Assembly: GCA_023954795.1 (NCBI GenBank)
Contig: JAGSHA010000001.1
Coordinates: 1-59,412, forward strand
Direction of reading: 5' to 3'
Origin: Oceanospirillaceae bacterium
GTDB taxonomy: Bacteria > Pseudomonadota > Gammaproteobacteria > Pseudomonadales > Balneatricaceae
DNA: 59,412 nucleotides
Within the stretch, counting starts at the first letter, position 1. Every line of letters starts with the position of its first letter. This document shows positions 44,114-57,025 of the stretch, piece by piece. The notes under the pieces were generated by a model. The model saw only the letters and a program-made list of their open reading frames with translations, had not been told where the DNA came from and did not search any database. The position numbers were made by a program, and so were the translations under genes.

Positions 44114-45229
44114 ATGAAACGTGTAGGTTTTGTTGGCTGGCGTGGAATGGTGGGTTCCGTGTTGATGCAACGCATGATGGAAGAGCGTGATTTCGATCAG
44201 ATCGAAGAACCGGTCTTCTTCACCACATCTCAGGTAGGACAGGCTGGGCCGAATATTGGTAAAGATATTCCAGCACTGAAAGATGCAACATCCATTGATG
44301 ATCTCAAACAGATGGATGCCATTATTTCCTGTCAGGGTGGTGACTACACGAAGCAGGTTTACGGCGCGCTGCGTGAAGCGGGCTGGAATGGTTACTGGAT
44401 CGATGCGGCATCCTCCTTGCGTATGGATGATGAAGCAATCATCGTACTGGATCCGGTAAACATGAACGTCATCAAAGACGGTCTGTCCAGCGGTGTAAAA
44501 ACCTATGTTGGCGGTAATTGCACCGTATCCCTGATGCTGATGGGTTTGGGTGGTCTGTTCAATGCGGGTCACATCGAGTGGATGACTTCCATGACGTATC
44601 AGGCTGCATCCGGCGGTGGCGCGCGTCACATGCGTGAGCTGATCTCGCAGATGGGTATCATTAAAGAATCTGTTGCGACTGATCTGGCGAACCCTGCGAG
44701 CGCTATTCTTGATATCGATCGTCAGGTTGCTGAGACTATTCGAAGCGATGCGATGCCCGTCGATAACTTTGGTGTGGCACTGGCGGGTTCTCTGATTCCT
44801 TGGATCGATACTAAGCTGGATAACGGCCAGAGTCGTGAAGAGTGGAAAGCATACGCAGAAACTAACAAAATTCTGGGTCTGGGCGATAGCCCGATTCCAA
44901 TCGACGGTACCTGTGTGCGTATCGGTGCGATGCGTTGTCATAGTCAGGCGTTCACCATCAAGCTGAAGCAGAACCTGCCTATGGACGAAATCGAAGGCAT
45001 GCTCGCAGAAGCCAATGATTGGGTTAAGGTGATTCCGAATGATCGTGATATTACTGCGGCTGAGTTAACGCCTGCGAAGGTGACGGGTACATTGAGTGTG
45101 CCAGTTGGCCGTCTGCGCAAGATGAATTTGGGTGATGAGTACCTGAATGCATTCAGCGTGGGTGATCAGCTGCTGTGGGGGGCTGCAGAGCCTCTGCGTC
45201 GTATGCTACGTATTCTGCTGGAAGACTAG
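44114..45229 (+). CDS. asd: Aspartate-semialdehyde dehydrogenase, first copy
   Basis: Reduces aspartyl phosphate in the path to Lys, Met, Thr and diaminopimelate. The 371-residue enzyme is the gammaproteobacterial type: RVGFVGWRGMVGSVLM, catalytic Cys136 in GGNCTVSLM and His in MRCHSQAF. It is bounded by terminators on both sides, so it is probably a single-gene unit. Confidence 0.96.
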   Translation: MKRVGFVGWRGMVGSVLMQRMMEERDFDQIEEPVFFTTSQVGQAGPNIGKDIPALKDATSIDDLKQMDAIISCQGGDYTKQVYGALREAGWNGYWIDAASSLRMDDEAIIVLDPVNMNVIKDGLSSGVKTYVGGNCTVSLMLMGLGGLFNAGHIEWMTSMTYQAASGGGARHMRELISQMGIIKESVATDLANPASAILDIDRQVAETIRSDAMPVDNFGVALAGSLIPWIDTKLDNGQSREEWKAYAETNKILGLGDSPIPIDGTCVRIGAMRCHSQAFTIKLKQNLPMDEIEGMLAEANDWVKVIPNDRDITAAELTPAKVTGTLSVPVGRLRKMNLGDEYLNAFSVGDQLLWGAAEPLRRMLRILLED

Positions 45230-45293
45230 TTCAAGCAGAGATACAGTCGATACAATCTTTCAAAGATGAATGCGTTCATTTGTCTTTATAAAA

Positions 45294-45325
45294 ATCCAGC
45301 CCGGCATTGTTCGGGCTGATTTGTT
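45294..45325 (+). terminator. Terminator after asd
   Basis: CAGCCCG at 45297-45303 and CGGGCTG at 45312-45318, followed by ATTTGTTT. Confidence 0.6.
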
Positions 45326-45338
45326 TCCGGGGTTTTAA

Positions 45339-46364
45339 ATGGAAAGAAGTTTTAACATCGCAATTGTAGGCGCCACGGGTTTGGTCGGTGAAGCGATGCG
45401 AGAGATATTGGAGCAACGCGAATTTCCTGTTGGTGAGTTGTATTTGCTAGCAGGCGAGCGTTCGGCAGGGCAAAGTCTACAGTTTCGCGATAAGTCACAT
45501 AAAGTGGGATTGTTGCAGGATTTTGACTTCTCTCAGGTTGAAATTGCGCTGTTTTCTGCGGGTAGCGACGTGTCCATGCAGTACGCTCCAATTGCTGTAG
45601 ATGCAGGATGCGTGGTGATTGATAACACGTCTTGTTTCCGCTATGACCCGGATGTTCCGCTGGTGATTCCAGAGGTTAACCCGGAAATGGTGGGTGAATA
45701 CCGTAATCAGGGCATTATTGCGAACCCGAATTGTTCAACGATTCAGATGTTAATGGCGCTGTCTCCCATTCATCGTGAGGTGGGTATTGATCGTATCAAT
45801 GTTTCTACGTATCAAGCTGTTTCAGGCTCTGGCCGTAAAGCGGTAGAAGAGCTGGCGGGTCAGACGGCACGTTTGCTCAATGGGTTGAGTGTCGATCCGG
45901 ACGTCTATCCGAAACAAATCACCTTTAATGTGCTGCCGCAGATAGACGCCATGCAGGACAATGGTTATACCCGCGAAGAGATGAAAATGGTGTTGGAAAC
46001 CCAGAAAATTCTGGGCGATGACAGCATTCGGGTAAATCCAACGTGTGTGCGTGTTCCTGTATTCTTCGGGCACTCTGAGTCGTTGCATGTAGAAACGCGT
46101 GAACCCATTTCTGCAATGGACGTGCGCAACTTGCTTGAAGTGATGCCGGGCGTTGAGGTGGTTGACGAGCTAGACGAAGAGGGTGGTTATGCGACTCCGG
46201 TGACAGAGGGTGTTGGTAAGGATGACGTATTTGTCAGCCGAATTCGCGAAGATATCTCCTCCCAGAGCGGCATAAACATGTGGGTCGTGTCAGATAATGT
46301 GCGTAAAGGTGCTGCATTAAACAGTATTCAGATTGCTGAACTCTTGATCCAACAGTACCTCTAG
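45339..46364 (+). CDS. Second aspartate-semialdehyde dehydrogenase (Usg-like type)
   Basis: A 341-residue paralogue of a different ASADH branch. It keeps the Rossmann motif (AIVGATGLVGEAM), catalytic Cys132 (NPNCSTIQ), the GSGRKAVEEL substrate segment and the His region GHSESLHVE, so unlike degenerate Usg proteins it looks enzymatically competent. The equivalent place in Pseudomonas, between asd and fimV, also holds such a paralogue (recalled). Its role beside asd is unclear. Confidence 0.88.
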   Translation: MERSFNIAIVGATGLVGEAMREILEQREFPVGELYLLAGERSAGQSLQFRDKSHKVGLLQDFDFSQVEIALFSAGSDVSMQYAPIAVDAGCVVIDNTSCFRYDPDVPLVIPEVNPEMVGEYRNQGIIANPNCSTIQMLMALSPIHREVGIDRINVSTYQAVSGSGRKAVEELAGQTARLLNGLSVDPDVYPKQITFNVLPQIDAMQDNGYTREEMKMVLETQKILGDDSIRVNPTCVRVPVFFGHSESLHVETREPISAMDVRNLLEVMPGVEVVDELDEEGGYATPVTEGVGKDDVFVSRIREDISSQSGINMWVVSDNVRKGAALNSIQIAELLIQQYL

Positions 46365-46479
46365 GGTAAAAACATAAAGTAATTTCTGGGAGTTAGGTGA
46401 CCTTCAGCGCTGGCTTAGGTTAGGATTGGCTGCTGTGCCGGGCTCCCGGTTAATTGTTTCGATGGTTTACACAGGAAGA

Positions 46480-48294
46480 ATGGATTTGCGCAAGCTGGTT
46501 ACCAGTCTTGTATGTGCAGGCGCACTAGCGGCTTCTTCGGCTCAGGCGCTAGATTTAGGCGCACTGCACGTATATTCCGCAGCAGGCGAACCGCTTGATG
46601 CAGAAATTCAGCTTCTCGATGTTGAAGGATTGTCTGCTGACGACATTCGTCCTCGCTTTGCTGGCGTGGATGATTTGGCCATTTCTGGCCTGGACAGTAA
46701 GCGTTATCTGTCTGATGTGCGTTTTTTCGTGGCGATAGAAAACAATCAGTCGGCAACTTTGCGTCTTGTTTCAGATGAACCTATCGATCATTCTTTTTTG
46801 AGCTTTCTGCTTGAGGTTAATTGGACCGAAGGACGATTGTTGCGTGAATATACCGCACTCTTGAAAGAGCCTCTGAATAAGCCTTCCCGCCAGATATCTC
46901 CGGCAACACCAAAGCAAGAATCGCAGCCTGTTCTGATTGCAGAGGTCGCTAAGGAAGTACCTGCGACTAAACCCACGATTAATGTCCCAATTCCAAAAGC
47001 TAATCAGCCTGAGAAGGTCGCGTCGCCAGTCTCCCTAACTGAGGTGGCTGATGTGCCAAGCCCGGCTTCGGCAATAAACAGGGAAGAGGTTGGCGCGAAA
47101 AAAGCGGAAAAAAACGTATCGTCGAAAAAAGAAAATACGGATGAGCCCAAAGCTTATGCCGTCGATATGACGATTGATGCCGTAGAAAGTGAGCCTGAAT
47201 TTTTAGCCGTCAAAGCAGATAGATCAAATGCAGATCTAAAGCCCGCGGAGGTTGTGGAGCGTTCCCGTCATATAGAGGTTCAGCAACCTGTTATGGTGCG
47301 TTCTTCTGAGCAGATTATCATTCGCCGAAAAGAGCCAGCGAACCCGCTGTCCGAAGAGCTGGAGAATGTAGCGGCGAAAAACTTGCCTGAACACAGAGAA
47401 ACCATCAGGTCTGCTACGCCGGTGCTCAGTGCAGGTTTGATTAAGGTGGGGGCAAAAGAAACGCTGTGGGATATCGCGCAACGTAATAGTCCATCGTCGG
47501 CCTATAGCAATCAGCAGGTGATGGTGGCGCTGTATGAGAAGAACCCTCAGGCGTTCGTCGACGGTGATATCAATCGAATGAAGGGTTCTGCTGTTTTGAC
47601 GCGTCCATCAGAAGGTGAGGTTCAGCGTCACGATGCTTCCCAAGCGCTGCGGTTCATTCGTGATCGATTGAATGAATCACAGCGTCTGGCGGCGAAAGAG
47701 TTGAATGTTGCGTCATCGGCTAAAGAGGTTGTTGTTGGGGCAAAAGAGACGCTTTGGGATATCGCGGTTAAATATCGTGCAGGACCAGAAGTGAACACCC
47801 GTCAGATGATGTTGGCAATCGTAAAGAAAAATCCTCGTGCATTTGATAACGGCAATATCAACAGGATGCGCAGAGGTGTCGTGCTGGAAATGCCGTCTGC
47901 CGAAGAGCTCAAAATGTGGTCTGAAAAGGAAGCCTCTGCGGAGGTGCGCCGACAGATCTCGGATTGGCGTCAGAATAAAGAATTAGGCGCAGTGAAGGGA
48001 GCTGGCGAGCAAAAGCCCGTTATGGAAACGACTATCAGTTCATCGTCAGTTATAGCGCAGCCTGTGGCTACATTAGGCGGTTACAGCTCCCGTGAACTTG
48101 TCATCGGTAAGCAAGAAACGTTATGGAGTATTGCAATAAATAACTTGCCTGATGCATCGGTTACGACCGGTCAAATGATTAAGGCAATTATTAAGAAAAA
48201 CCCTCATGCATTTGTTGACGGTGATATGAATTCGATGCGTGTGGGTGAAACGCTGGAAATGCCTTCGCTTGCGGATATAGAGAGCGAGAGGTAG
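46480..48294 (+). CDS. FimV-like periplasmic protein with three LysM-type repeats
   Basis: A 604-residue protein with a signal peptide (cut near AQA), then a FimV-type N-terminal domain (GEPLDAEIQLL, SFLSFLLEVNW) and a long charged linker. Three peptidoglycan-binding repeats follow, at about residues 322-375, 417-470 and 540-594, each with ETLWDIA or ETLWSIA and a KNPxAF..GxxNxM pattern. No membrane segment or acidic cytoplasmic tail is present, so it differs from the FimV gene that follows and should lie wholly in the periplasm. ATG 46480 (MDLRKL) matches the start of FimV; ATG 46462 is possible. Confidence 0.85.
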   Translation: MDLRKLVTSLVCAGALAASSAQALDLGALHVYSAAGEPLDAEIQLLDVEGLSADDIRPRFAGVDDLAISGLDSKRYLSDVRFFVAIENNQSATLRLVSDEPIDHSFLSFLLEVNWTEGRLLREYTALLKEPLNKPSRQISPATPKQESQPVLIAEVAKEVPATKPTINVPIPKANQPEKVASPVSLTEVADVPSPASAINREEVGAKKAEKNVSSKKENTDEPKAYAVDMTIDAVESEPEFLAVKADRSNADLKPAEVVERSRHIEVQQPVMVRSSEQIIIRRKEPANPLSEELENVAAKNLPEHRETIRSATPVLSAGLIKVGAKETLWDIAQRNSPSSAYSNQQVMVALYEKNPQAFVDGDINRMKGSAVLTRPSEGEVQRHDASQALRFIRDRLNESQRLAAKELNVASSAKEVVVGAKETLWDIAVKYRAGPEVNTRQMMLAIVKKNPRAFDNGNINRMRRGVVLEMPSAEELKMWSEKEASAEVRRQISDWRQNKELGAVKGAGEQKPVMETTISSSSVIAQPVATLGGYSSRELVIGKQETLWSIAINNLPDASVTTGQMIKAIIKKNPHAFVDGDMNSMRVGETLEMPSLADIESER

Positions 48295-48435
48295 GGGTTA
48301 ATTGTGAGCCGCAACGGCCGATATGTAATGCTTAATGAATGGTAGTAGGCGGGTTTTGGTGTGATCAGCGGTGTTGTGAAGGTGATTTTACAGAAGTTAC
48401 TTTCGTCTATTTGTTTAACCCGCGTCACGAGTCGC

Positions 48436-48464
48436 TTGACCCAGCTGTACGATATAAATAATAC
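48436..48464 (+). promoter_or_regulatory. Predicted fimV promoter
   Basis: TTGACC at 48436-48441 and TAATAC at 48459-48464 with the ideal 17-base spacer, 75 bases before the fimV start. The 244-base gap holds no gene. Confidence 0.6.
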
Positions 48465-48538
48465 TTCTTCGATATTTTCGGAATCGGCAACTCTATGATT
48501 TTTACGAAAATTTTAGAGAAAACGTAACAAGGAAACTG

Positions 48539-52471
<3,933 letters not shown>

Positions 52472-52474
52472 CTT

Positions 52475-53314
52475 ATGTCTGAAGTATCTCAAGAAACATC
52501 TGGAGCGATTTCGATCGCTCCTTATCGTTATGCCCTGTGTATCGAGTATCAGGGGACCCATTATCGCGGTTGGCAGATTCAAAAAGATGTCGTCAGTATT
52601 CAGGAAACGCTTGAGAAAGCGTTATCTGTAGTTGCCAATGAGGCAGTGCATGTTATTTGTGCAGGGCGTACTGATGCGTGTGTTAATGCCACTTACCAGA
52701 TCGTTCACTTCGAAACGTATGCAAAACGTACGGAACGTGCCTGGATCATGGGGACCAACACCAATCTGCCGGATGATATTGCCGTTAAGTGGGCAGTGCC
52801 GGTACCGGATAGTTTTCATGCTCGCTTTTCAGCCCAACAGCGTCGTTATCGTTATGTCATTCTGAGCGCCCCGGTGAAGCCAGCCTTGATGGCTAAAGGT
52901 GTAACCTGGACGTTTAAGGAGCTTGATCTTGAACGCATGAATAAGGCCGCCGCGTATTTGGTGGGCGAGCATAACTTTAACTCCTATCGCGCTGTTAATT
53001 GTCAGGCGAAGAGCCCGATTCGGGAAGTACGTGAGTTAAACGTATATAAAAGCGGGCAGCTGATTGTAATTGATGTCGCTGCAAACGCTTTCTTGCATCA
53101 TATGGTGCGAAACATCGCCGGTGTGTTGATGGAGATCGGTTGTGGTGAAGCTGAGCCCGTTTGGGCAAAAGAGGTTCTGGAAGCTCAGGATCGGAGGCAA
53201 GGCGGCGTGACTGCACCACCTTACGGTCTTTATTTTGTCGATGTGCATTACCCGGAAGAGTTTTCATTGCCTAAATCTGAGCTAGGGCCCTATTTCCTTA
53301 CCGCTGCGGACTGA
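52475..53314 (+). CDS. truA: tRNA pseudouridine synthase TruA
   Basis: Modifies U38-40 of tRNA anticodon arms. The 279-residue protein has the catalytic Asp67 in GRTDACVNAT, where the family usually reads GRTDAGVHA; YRYVIL and HNFNSYRA segments follow. It starts 3 bases after the fimV stop without a clear ribosome binding site, so it may be coupled to fimV. Cytosolic. Confidence 0.95.
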   Translation: MSEVSQETSGAISIAPYRYALCIEYQGTHYRGWQIQKDVVSIQETLEKALSVVANEAVHVICAGRTDACVNATYQIVHFETYAKRTERAWIMGTNTNLPDDIAVKWAVPVPDSFHARFSAQQRRYRYVILSAPVKPALMAKGVTWTFKELDLERMNKAAAYLVGEHNFNSYRAVNCQAKSPIREVRELNVYKSGQLIVIDVAANAFLHHMVRNIAGVLMEIGCGEAEPVWAKEVLEAQDRRQGGVTAPPYGLYFVDVHYPEEFSLPKSELGPYFLTAAD

Positions 53315-53356
53315 CACTCGGCTTAAGCATCTGATAGTATATTGGGTTTTCCGGGC

Positions 53357-53989
53357 ATGAATATCGTGAATAGAACACGTATCAAAATCTGTGGGATTAC
53401 GCGACAAGAAGACGCGGATGCTGCAGTAACGGCAGGTGCTGACGCGCTGGGATTTGTATTCTATGAACCGAGTCCGCGTAATGTGAACGAGGATCAGGCA
53501 GCTGAGATTATTCGCAACCTGCCTGCATTTGTTACTAGTACGGCTTTATTTGTGAATGCAGATGTTGCGTTTGTTCAGCGTGTTATTGATTCAACAGGTT
53601 TGGATCTGCTGCAGTTTCATGGTGACGAAGATGTCGCTTATTGTGAGCAGTTTGATCGACCTTATATGAAAGCGATACGCATGAAGCCGGGTGTTGATAT
53701 ACAGGCTGAATGCGAACGTTATACCAGCGCCACGGCGATCTTGCTCGATGCTTATCGTCCGGGTGTTCCGGGTGGAACCGGAGAGTCTTTTGACTGGGAT
53801 CGAATCCCTTCAGGGTTGAAGAAACCTATTGTACTTGCCGGTGGTCTGGAACCGGATAATATTCGTAGAGCGGTTGAAACCGTGCGTCCCTTTGCCGTTG
53901 ATGTCAGCGGTGGTGTAGAAGCCAGCAAAGGGATTAAAGATAAAGCAAAACTTGAGAAGTTTACGTTAGAGGTAACCCGTGCCAAATAA
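53357..53989 (+). CDS. trpF: Phosphoribosylanthranilate isomerase
   Basis: TIM-barrel enzyme of tryptophan synthesis, 210 residues, with RIKICGITRQEDA (catalytic Cys12), the LLQFHGDE strand and the LLDAYRPGVPGGTG loop with the catalytic Asp. ATG 53357 is taken; GTG 53366 is possible. It overlaps trpB by 11 bases. Confidence 0.96.
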   Translation: MNIVNRTRIKICGITRQEDADAAVTAGADALGFVFYEPSPRNVNEDQAAEIIRNLPAFVTSTALFVNADVAFVQRVIDSTGLDLLQFHGDEDVAYCEQFDRPYMKAIRMKPGVDIQAECERYTSATAILLDAYRPGVPGGTGESFDWDRIPSGLKKPIVLAGGLEPDNIRRAVETVRPFAVDVSGGVEASKGIKDKAKLEKFTLEVTRAK

Positions 53990-55199
53990 AGCTGATCTCT
54001 CCGCAATTGCGCAGATGCCCGATGAACGTGGGCATTTTGGTCCCTATGGTGGTCGTTTTGTATCCGAGACCCTAATGGCTGCCCTGAAACAGCTGGAGGA
54101 GACCTACGAGCGCTTGTGGCGAGACCCAGACTTTCAGGCCGAATTTGATAACGATCTGGCGCATTATGTTGGTCGTCCTTCACCGCTGTATCATGCGACC
54201 CACCTGACAAAGCTTTGCGGTGGCGCACAGATCTATCTTAAGCGTGAAGATCTGAACCACACCGGTGCGCACAAGGTGAACAACACTATTGGTCAGGCGC
54301 TGTTGGCGAAATACACCGGTAAGCCACGTGTTATCGCTGAAACAGGTGCCGGACAGCATGGTGTTGCATCGGCTACAGTCGCTGCCCGTTTAGGTCTGGA
54401 ATGTCAGGTATATATGGGTGCTGAAGATGTTCAGCGTCAGGCACTCAATGTTTATCGCATGAAACTGCTGGGCGCAGAGGTGATCTCTGTTGAGTCCGGT
54501 ACGCGCACGCTAAAAGACGCAATGAATGAAGCGATGCGTGATTGGGTGACCAACGTAGACGATACCTTCTATATCATTGGTACTGCTGCAGGTCCTCACC
54601 CGTATCCAAAGCTGGTACGTGATTTCCAGTCCGTTATTGGCCGTGAAGCGCGTGAACAGTGTCTGAAACAGGCGGGTCGTTTGCCTGATGCGCTGGTTGC
54701 ATGTGTTGGTGGTGGTTCTAACGCGATTGGATTGTTCCATCCGTTCATCGAAGACGGCGATGTCCGTATGGTCGGTGTCGAAGCAGGTGGTTACGGTGTT
54801 GAAACCGGACAGCATGCGGCACCACTGACGGCGGGGCGTCCCGGTGTATTGCATGGTAACCGTACTTATCTGATGGAAGATGATGCTGGTCAGATCATTG
54901 GTACTCACTCTGTATCAGCAGGTCTGGATTATCCGGGTGTAGGCCCTGAACACTCCTACCTGAAAGACACCGGTCGGGCGGAATACGTTGCAATCAATGA
55001 CGATGAGGCGATGGATGCTTTCCGTACGCTGACCCGTGTTGAGGGTATTATGCCGGCAATTGAGTCCAGTCACGCAGTTGCGCATGCAATGAAGATGGCA
55101 AAAGAGATGGACGAAGACCAGATCATCGTAGTGAATCTGTCTGGTCGTGGTGATAAAGATATTCATACTGTCGCACAGCTCGACGGTATTAAGGTCTGA
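53979..55199 (+). CDS. trpB: Tryptophan synthase beta subunit
   Basis: Joins indole and serine with PLP. The 406-residue protein has the PLP Lys99 in GAHKVNNTIGQ, the GAGQHGVA motif and the GGGSNAIG phosphate loop. GTG start inside trpF with AGAGG upstream, so it is coupled to trpF. trpA follows 24 bases later. Confidence 0.97.
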   Translation: MPNKADLSAIAQMPDERGHFGPYGGRFVSETLMAALKQLEETYERLWRDPDFQAEFDNDLAHYVGRPSPLYHATHLTKLCGGAQIYLKREDLNHTGAHKVNNTIGQALLAKYTGKPRVIAETGAGQHGVASATVAARLGLECQVYMGAEDVQRQALNVYRMKLLGAEVISVESGTRTLKDAMNEAMRDWVTNVDDTFYIIGTAAGPHPYPKLVRDFQSVIGREAREQCLKQAGRLPDALVACVGGGSNAIGLFHPFIEDGDVRMVGVEAGGYGVETGQHAAPLTAGRPGVLHGNRTYLMEDDAGQIIGTHSVSAGLDYPGVGPEHSYLKDTGRAEYVAINDDEAMDAFRTLTRVEGIMPAIESSHAVAHAMKMAKEMDEDQIIVVNLSGRGDKDIHTVAQLDGIKV

Positions 55200-55223
55200 G
55201 TTTCAGGCCTGAATAGGACGGTA

Positions 55224-56036
55224 ATGGAAATGAATCGAATTGCAGCGTGTTTTGAACGCCTGAAAGAGCAGGGCCGCCAGGCCCTGATCCCTTATGTAAC
55301 TGCCGGTGATCCAGCCCCGGGTGTCACTGTGCCATTAATGCATGCGATGGTTGATGCGGGTGCCGATCTGATTGAATTGGGTATCCCATTCTCAGATCCA
55401 ATGGCTGATGGCCCAACAATTCAGCTGGCGTGTGAGCGTGCTCTGGAGCACAACACGCGTTTGATCGATGTGTTGGCTATGGTGAAAACCTTTCGAGAGA
55501 AAGATCAGCAGACCCCGGTTGTGTTGATGGGCTACCTGAACCCAATTGAAGTACTGGGTTATACATCCTTCGCAGAGCAGGCCGCAGCGGCTGGTATTGA
55601 TGGTGCGCTGATCGTTGATTTGCCGCCTGAAGAGGCTGAAGGTGAATTTGATAATGCAATGAAAGCCAATGGCTTGGATACGATTTATCTGTTGGCTCCA
55701 ACAACAGAAGAAAGTCGTATCGAACAGGTCTGTAATGCGGGTAGTGGCTACTTATACTATGTATCTGTAAAAGGTGTGACGGGCTCTGCTTCTCTGGATG
55801 TGCAGTCCGTAGCCGATAAGCTGGACGTGGTACGTAAGTATACGAACCTGCCTGTGGGTGTTGGCTTCGGGATTAAAGATGCTGAGTCTGCAAAGGCAGT
55901 ATCTGAAGTTGCAGACGGTGTTATTGTCGGCAGTGTACTGGTAAATAAAATAGCCTCGTTGGTAGAGCAGCAGGATGATATCCCTGCTCAGGTTTCCGCT
56001 ATTGTAGCGGAACTGCGTACCGCGATGGACGCGTGA
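55224..56036 (+). CDS. trpA: Tryptophan synthase alpha subunit
   Basis: Makes indole from indole-3-glycerol phosphate. The 270-residue TIM barrel has the catalytic Glu51 and Asp62 in ELGIPFSDPMADGPTIQ. It forms the trpF-trpB-trpA run with accD 38 bases after it. Confidence 0.97.
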   Translation: MEMNRIAACFERLKEQGRQALIPYVTAGDPAPGVTVPLMHAMVDAGADLIELGIPFSDPMADGPTIQLACERALEHNTRLIDVLAMVKTFREKDQQTPVVLMGYLNPIEVLGYTSFAEQAAAAGIDGALIVDLPPEEAEGEFDNAMKANGLDTIYLLAPTTEESRIEQVCNAGSGYLYYVSVKGVTGSASLDVQSVADKLDVVRKYTNLPVGVGFGIKDAESAKAVSEVADGVIVGSVLVNKIASLVEQQDDIPAQVSAIVAELRTAMDA

Positions 56037-56074
56037 TTGAACTGACGCTTTAGTAAAGATTTGGAAATACATAC

Positions 56075-56935
56075 ATGAGTAACTGGCTGGAAAAAATCGT
56101 TCCCTCTCTGGTGCGTAGCGAAACTAAGCGCTCTAACATCCCGGAAGGTTTGTGGAAGAAGTGTCCTAAGTGTGATGCGCCGCTGTATCGTCCTGAGCTG
56201 GAAAAAAATCTGAGCGTATGTCCAAAGTGCGATCACCATATGCGTCTGGGCGCACGTAAGCGTTTAGAAGTATTTCTGGATGAGCAGAACCGTACTGAAA
56301 TCGCGGCCGAAGTTGAGCCAGTGGATCGTCTGAAGTTTAAAGACTCCAAAAAGTACAAGGACCGTCTGACGGCAGCTCAGAAAAATACTGAAGAGAAAGA
56401 CGCACTTGTTGCTATGCGCGGTGAGCTGAATGGGCAGCCGGTTGTCGCCGTGGCCTTTGAGTTCCAGTTCATGGGTGGCTCCATGGGTGCGGTGGTTGGT
56501 GAGCGCTTTGTGCGTGCAGCAAATATCAGTCTGGCTGAAGGTATTCCTCTGATCTGCTTCGCCGCTTCTGGTGGTGCGCGCATGCAAGAGGCGCTGTTCT
56601 CTCTGATGCAGATGGCTAAAACCAGTGCGGTATTGGAGCGTTTGAAGTCAAAAAGCATTCCATATATCTCTGTGCTGACTGATCCAGTTTACGGTGGCGT
56701 CTCTGCGAGTCTGGCGATGCTGGGTGATTTGAATATCGGTGAGCCAAAAGCTCTGGTCGGTTTTGCCGGTCCGCGTGTTATTGAGCAGACCGTGCGTGAG
56801 AAACTGCCAGAAGGCTTCCAGCGTAGTGAATTTCTGCTGGAGCACGGTCAGGTTGATATGATCATCCACCGTCACGAAATGCGTGAACGACTGGATTCGA
56901 TCCTGCGTAAGCTGACACGTCAGCCAGACGCCTGA
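56075..56935 (+). CDS. accD: Acetyl-CoA carboxylase carboxyltransferase beta subunit
   Basis: With AccA it forms malonyl-CoA. The 286-residue protein has the zinc ribbon with Cys30, 33, 49, 52, and the crotonase-fold core (FMGGSMGAVVGERF, SGGARMQEALFSLMQMAKT). A terminator follows. Confidence 0.97.
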   Translation: MSNWLEKIVPSLVRSETKRSNIPEGLWKKCPKCDAPLYRPELEKNLSVCPKCDHHMRLGARKRLEVFLDEQNRTEIAAEVEPVDRLKFKDSKKYKDRLTAAQKNTEEKDALVAMRGELNGQPVVAVAFEFQFMGGSMGAVVGERFVRAANISLAEGIPLICFAASGGARMQEALFSLMQMAKTSAVLERLKSKSIPYISVLTDPVYGGVSASLAMLGDLNIGEPKALVGFAGPRVIEQTVREKLPEGFQRSEFLLEHGQVDMIIHRHEMRERLDSILRKLTRQPDA

Positions 56936-56971
56936 TATCGGACCTGTTTGATCGCAACGTAAGTTAAAAAT

Positions 56972-57012
56972 AGCCGGCAGTGATTTCCACGCTGCCGGCT
57001 TTTCTGTTTTTT
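56972..57012 (+). terminator. Terminator between accD and folC
   Basis: AGCCGGCAG at 56972-56980 and CTGCCGGCT at 56992-57000 with an 11-base loop, followed by TTTCTGTTTTTT. Confidence 0.85.
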
Positions 57013-57025
57013 GTAGTAGGTGTTT

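Noticed and set aside
44084..44941. A 285-codon ORF antisense to asd
   Set aside because: Same reason: shadow of a strongly biased gene, with no motif of its own.
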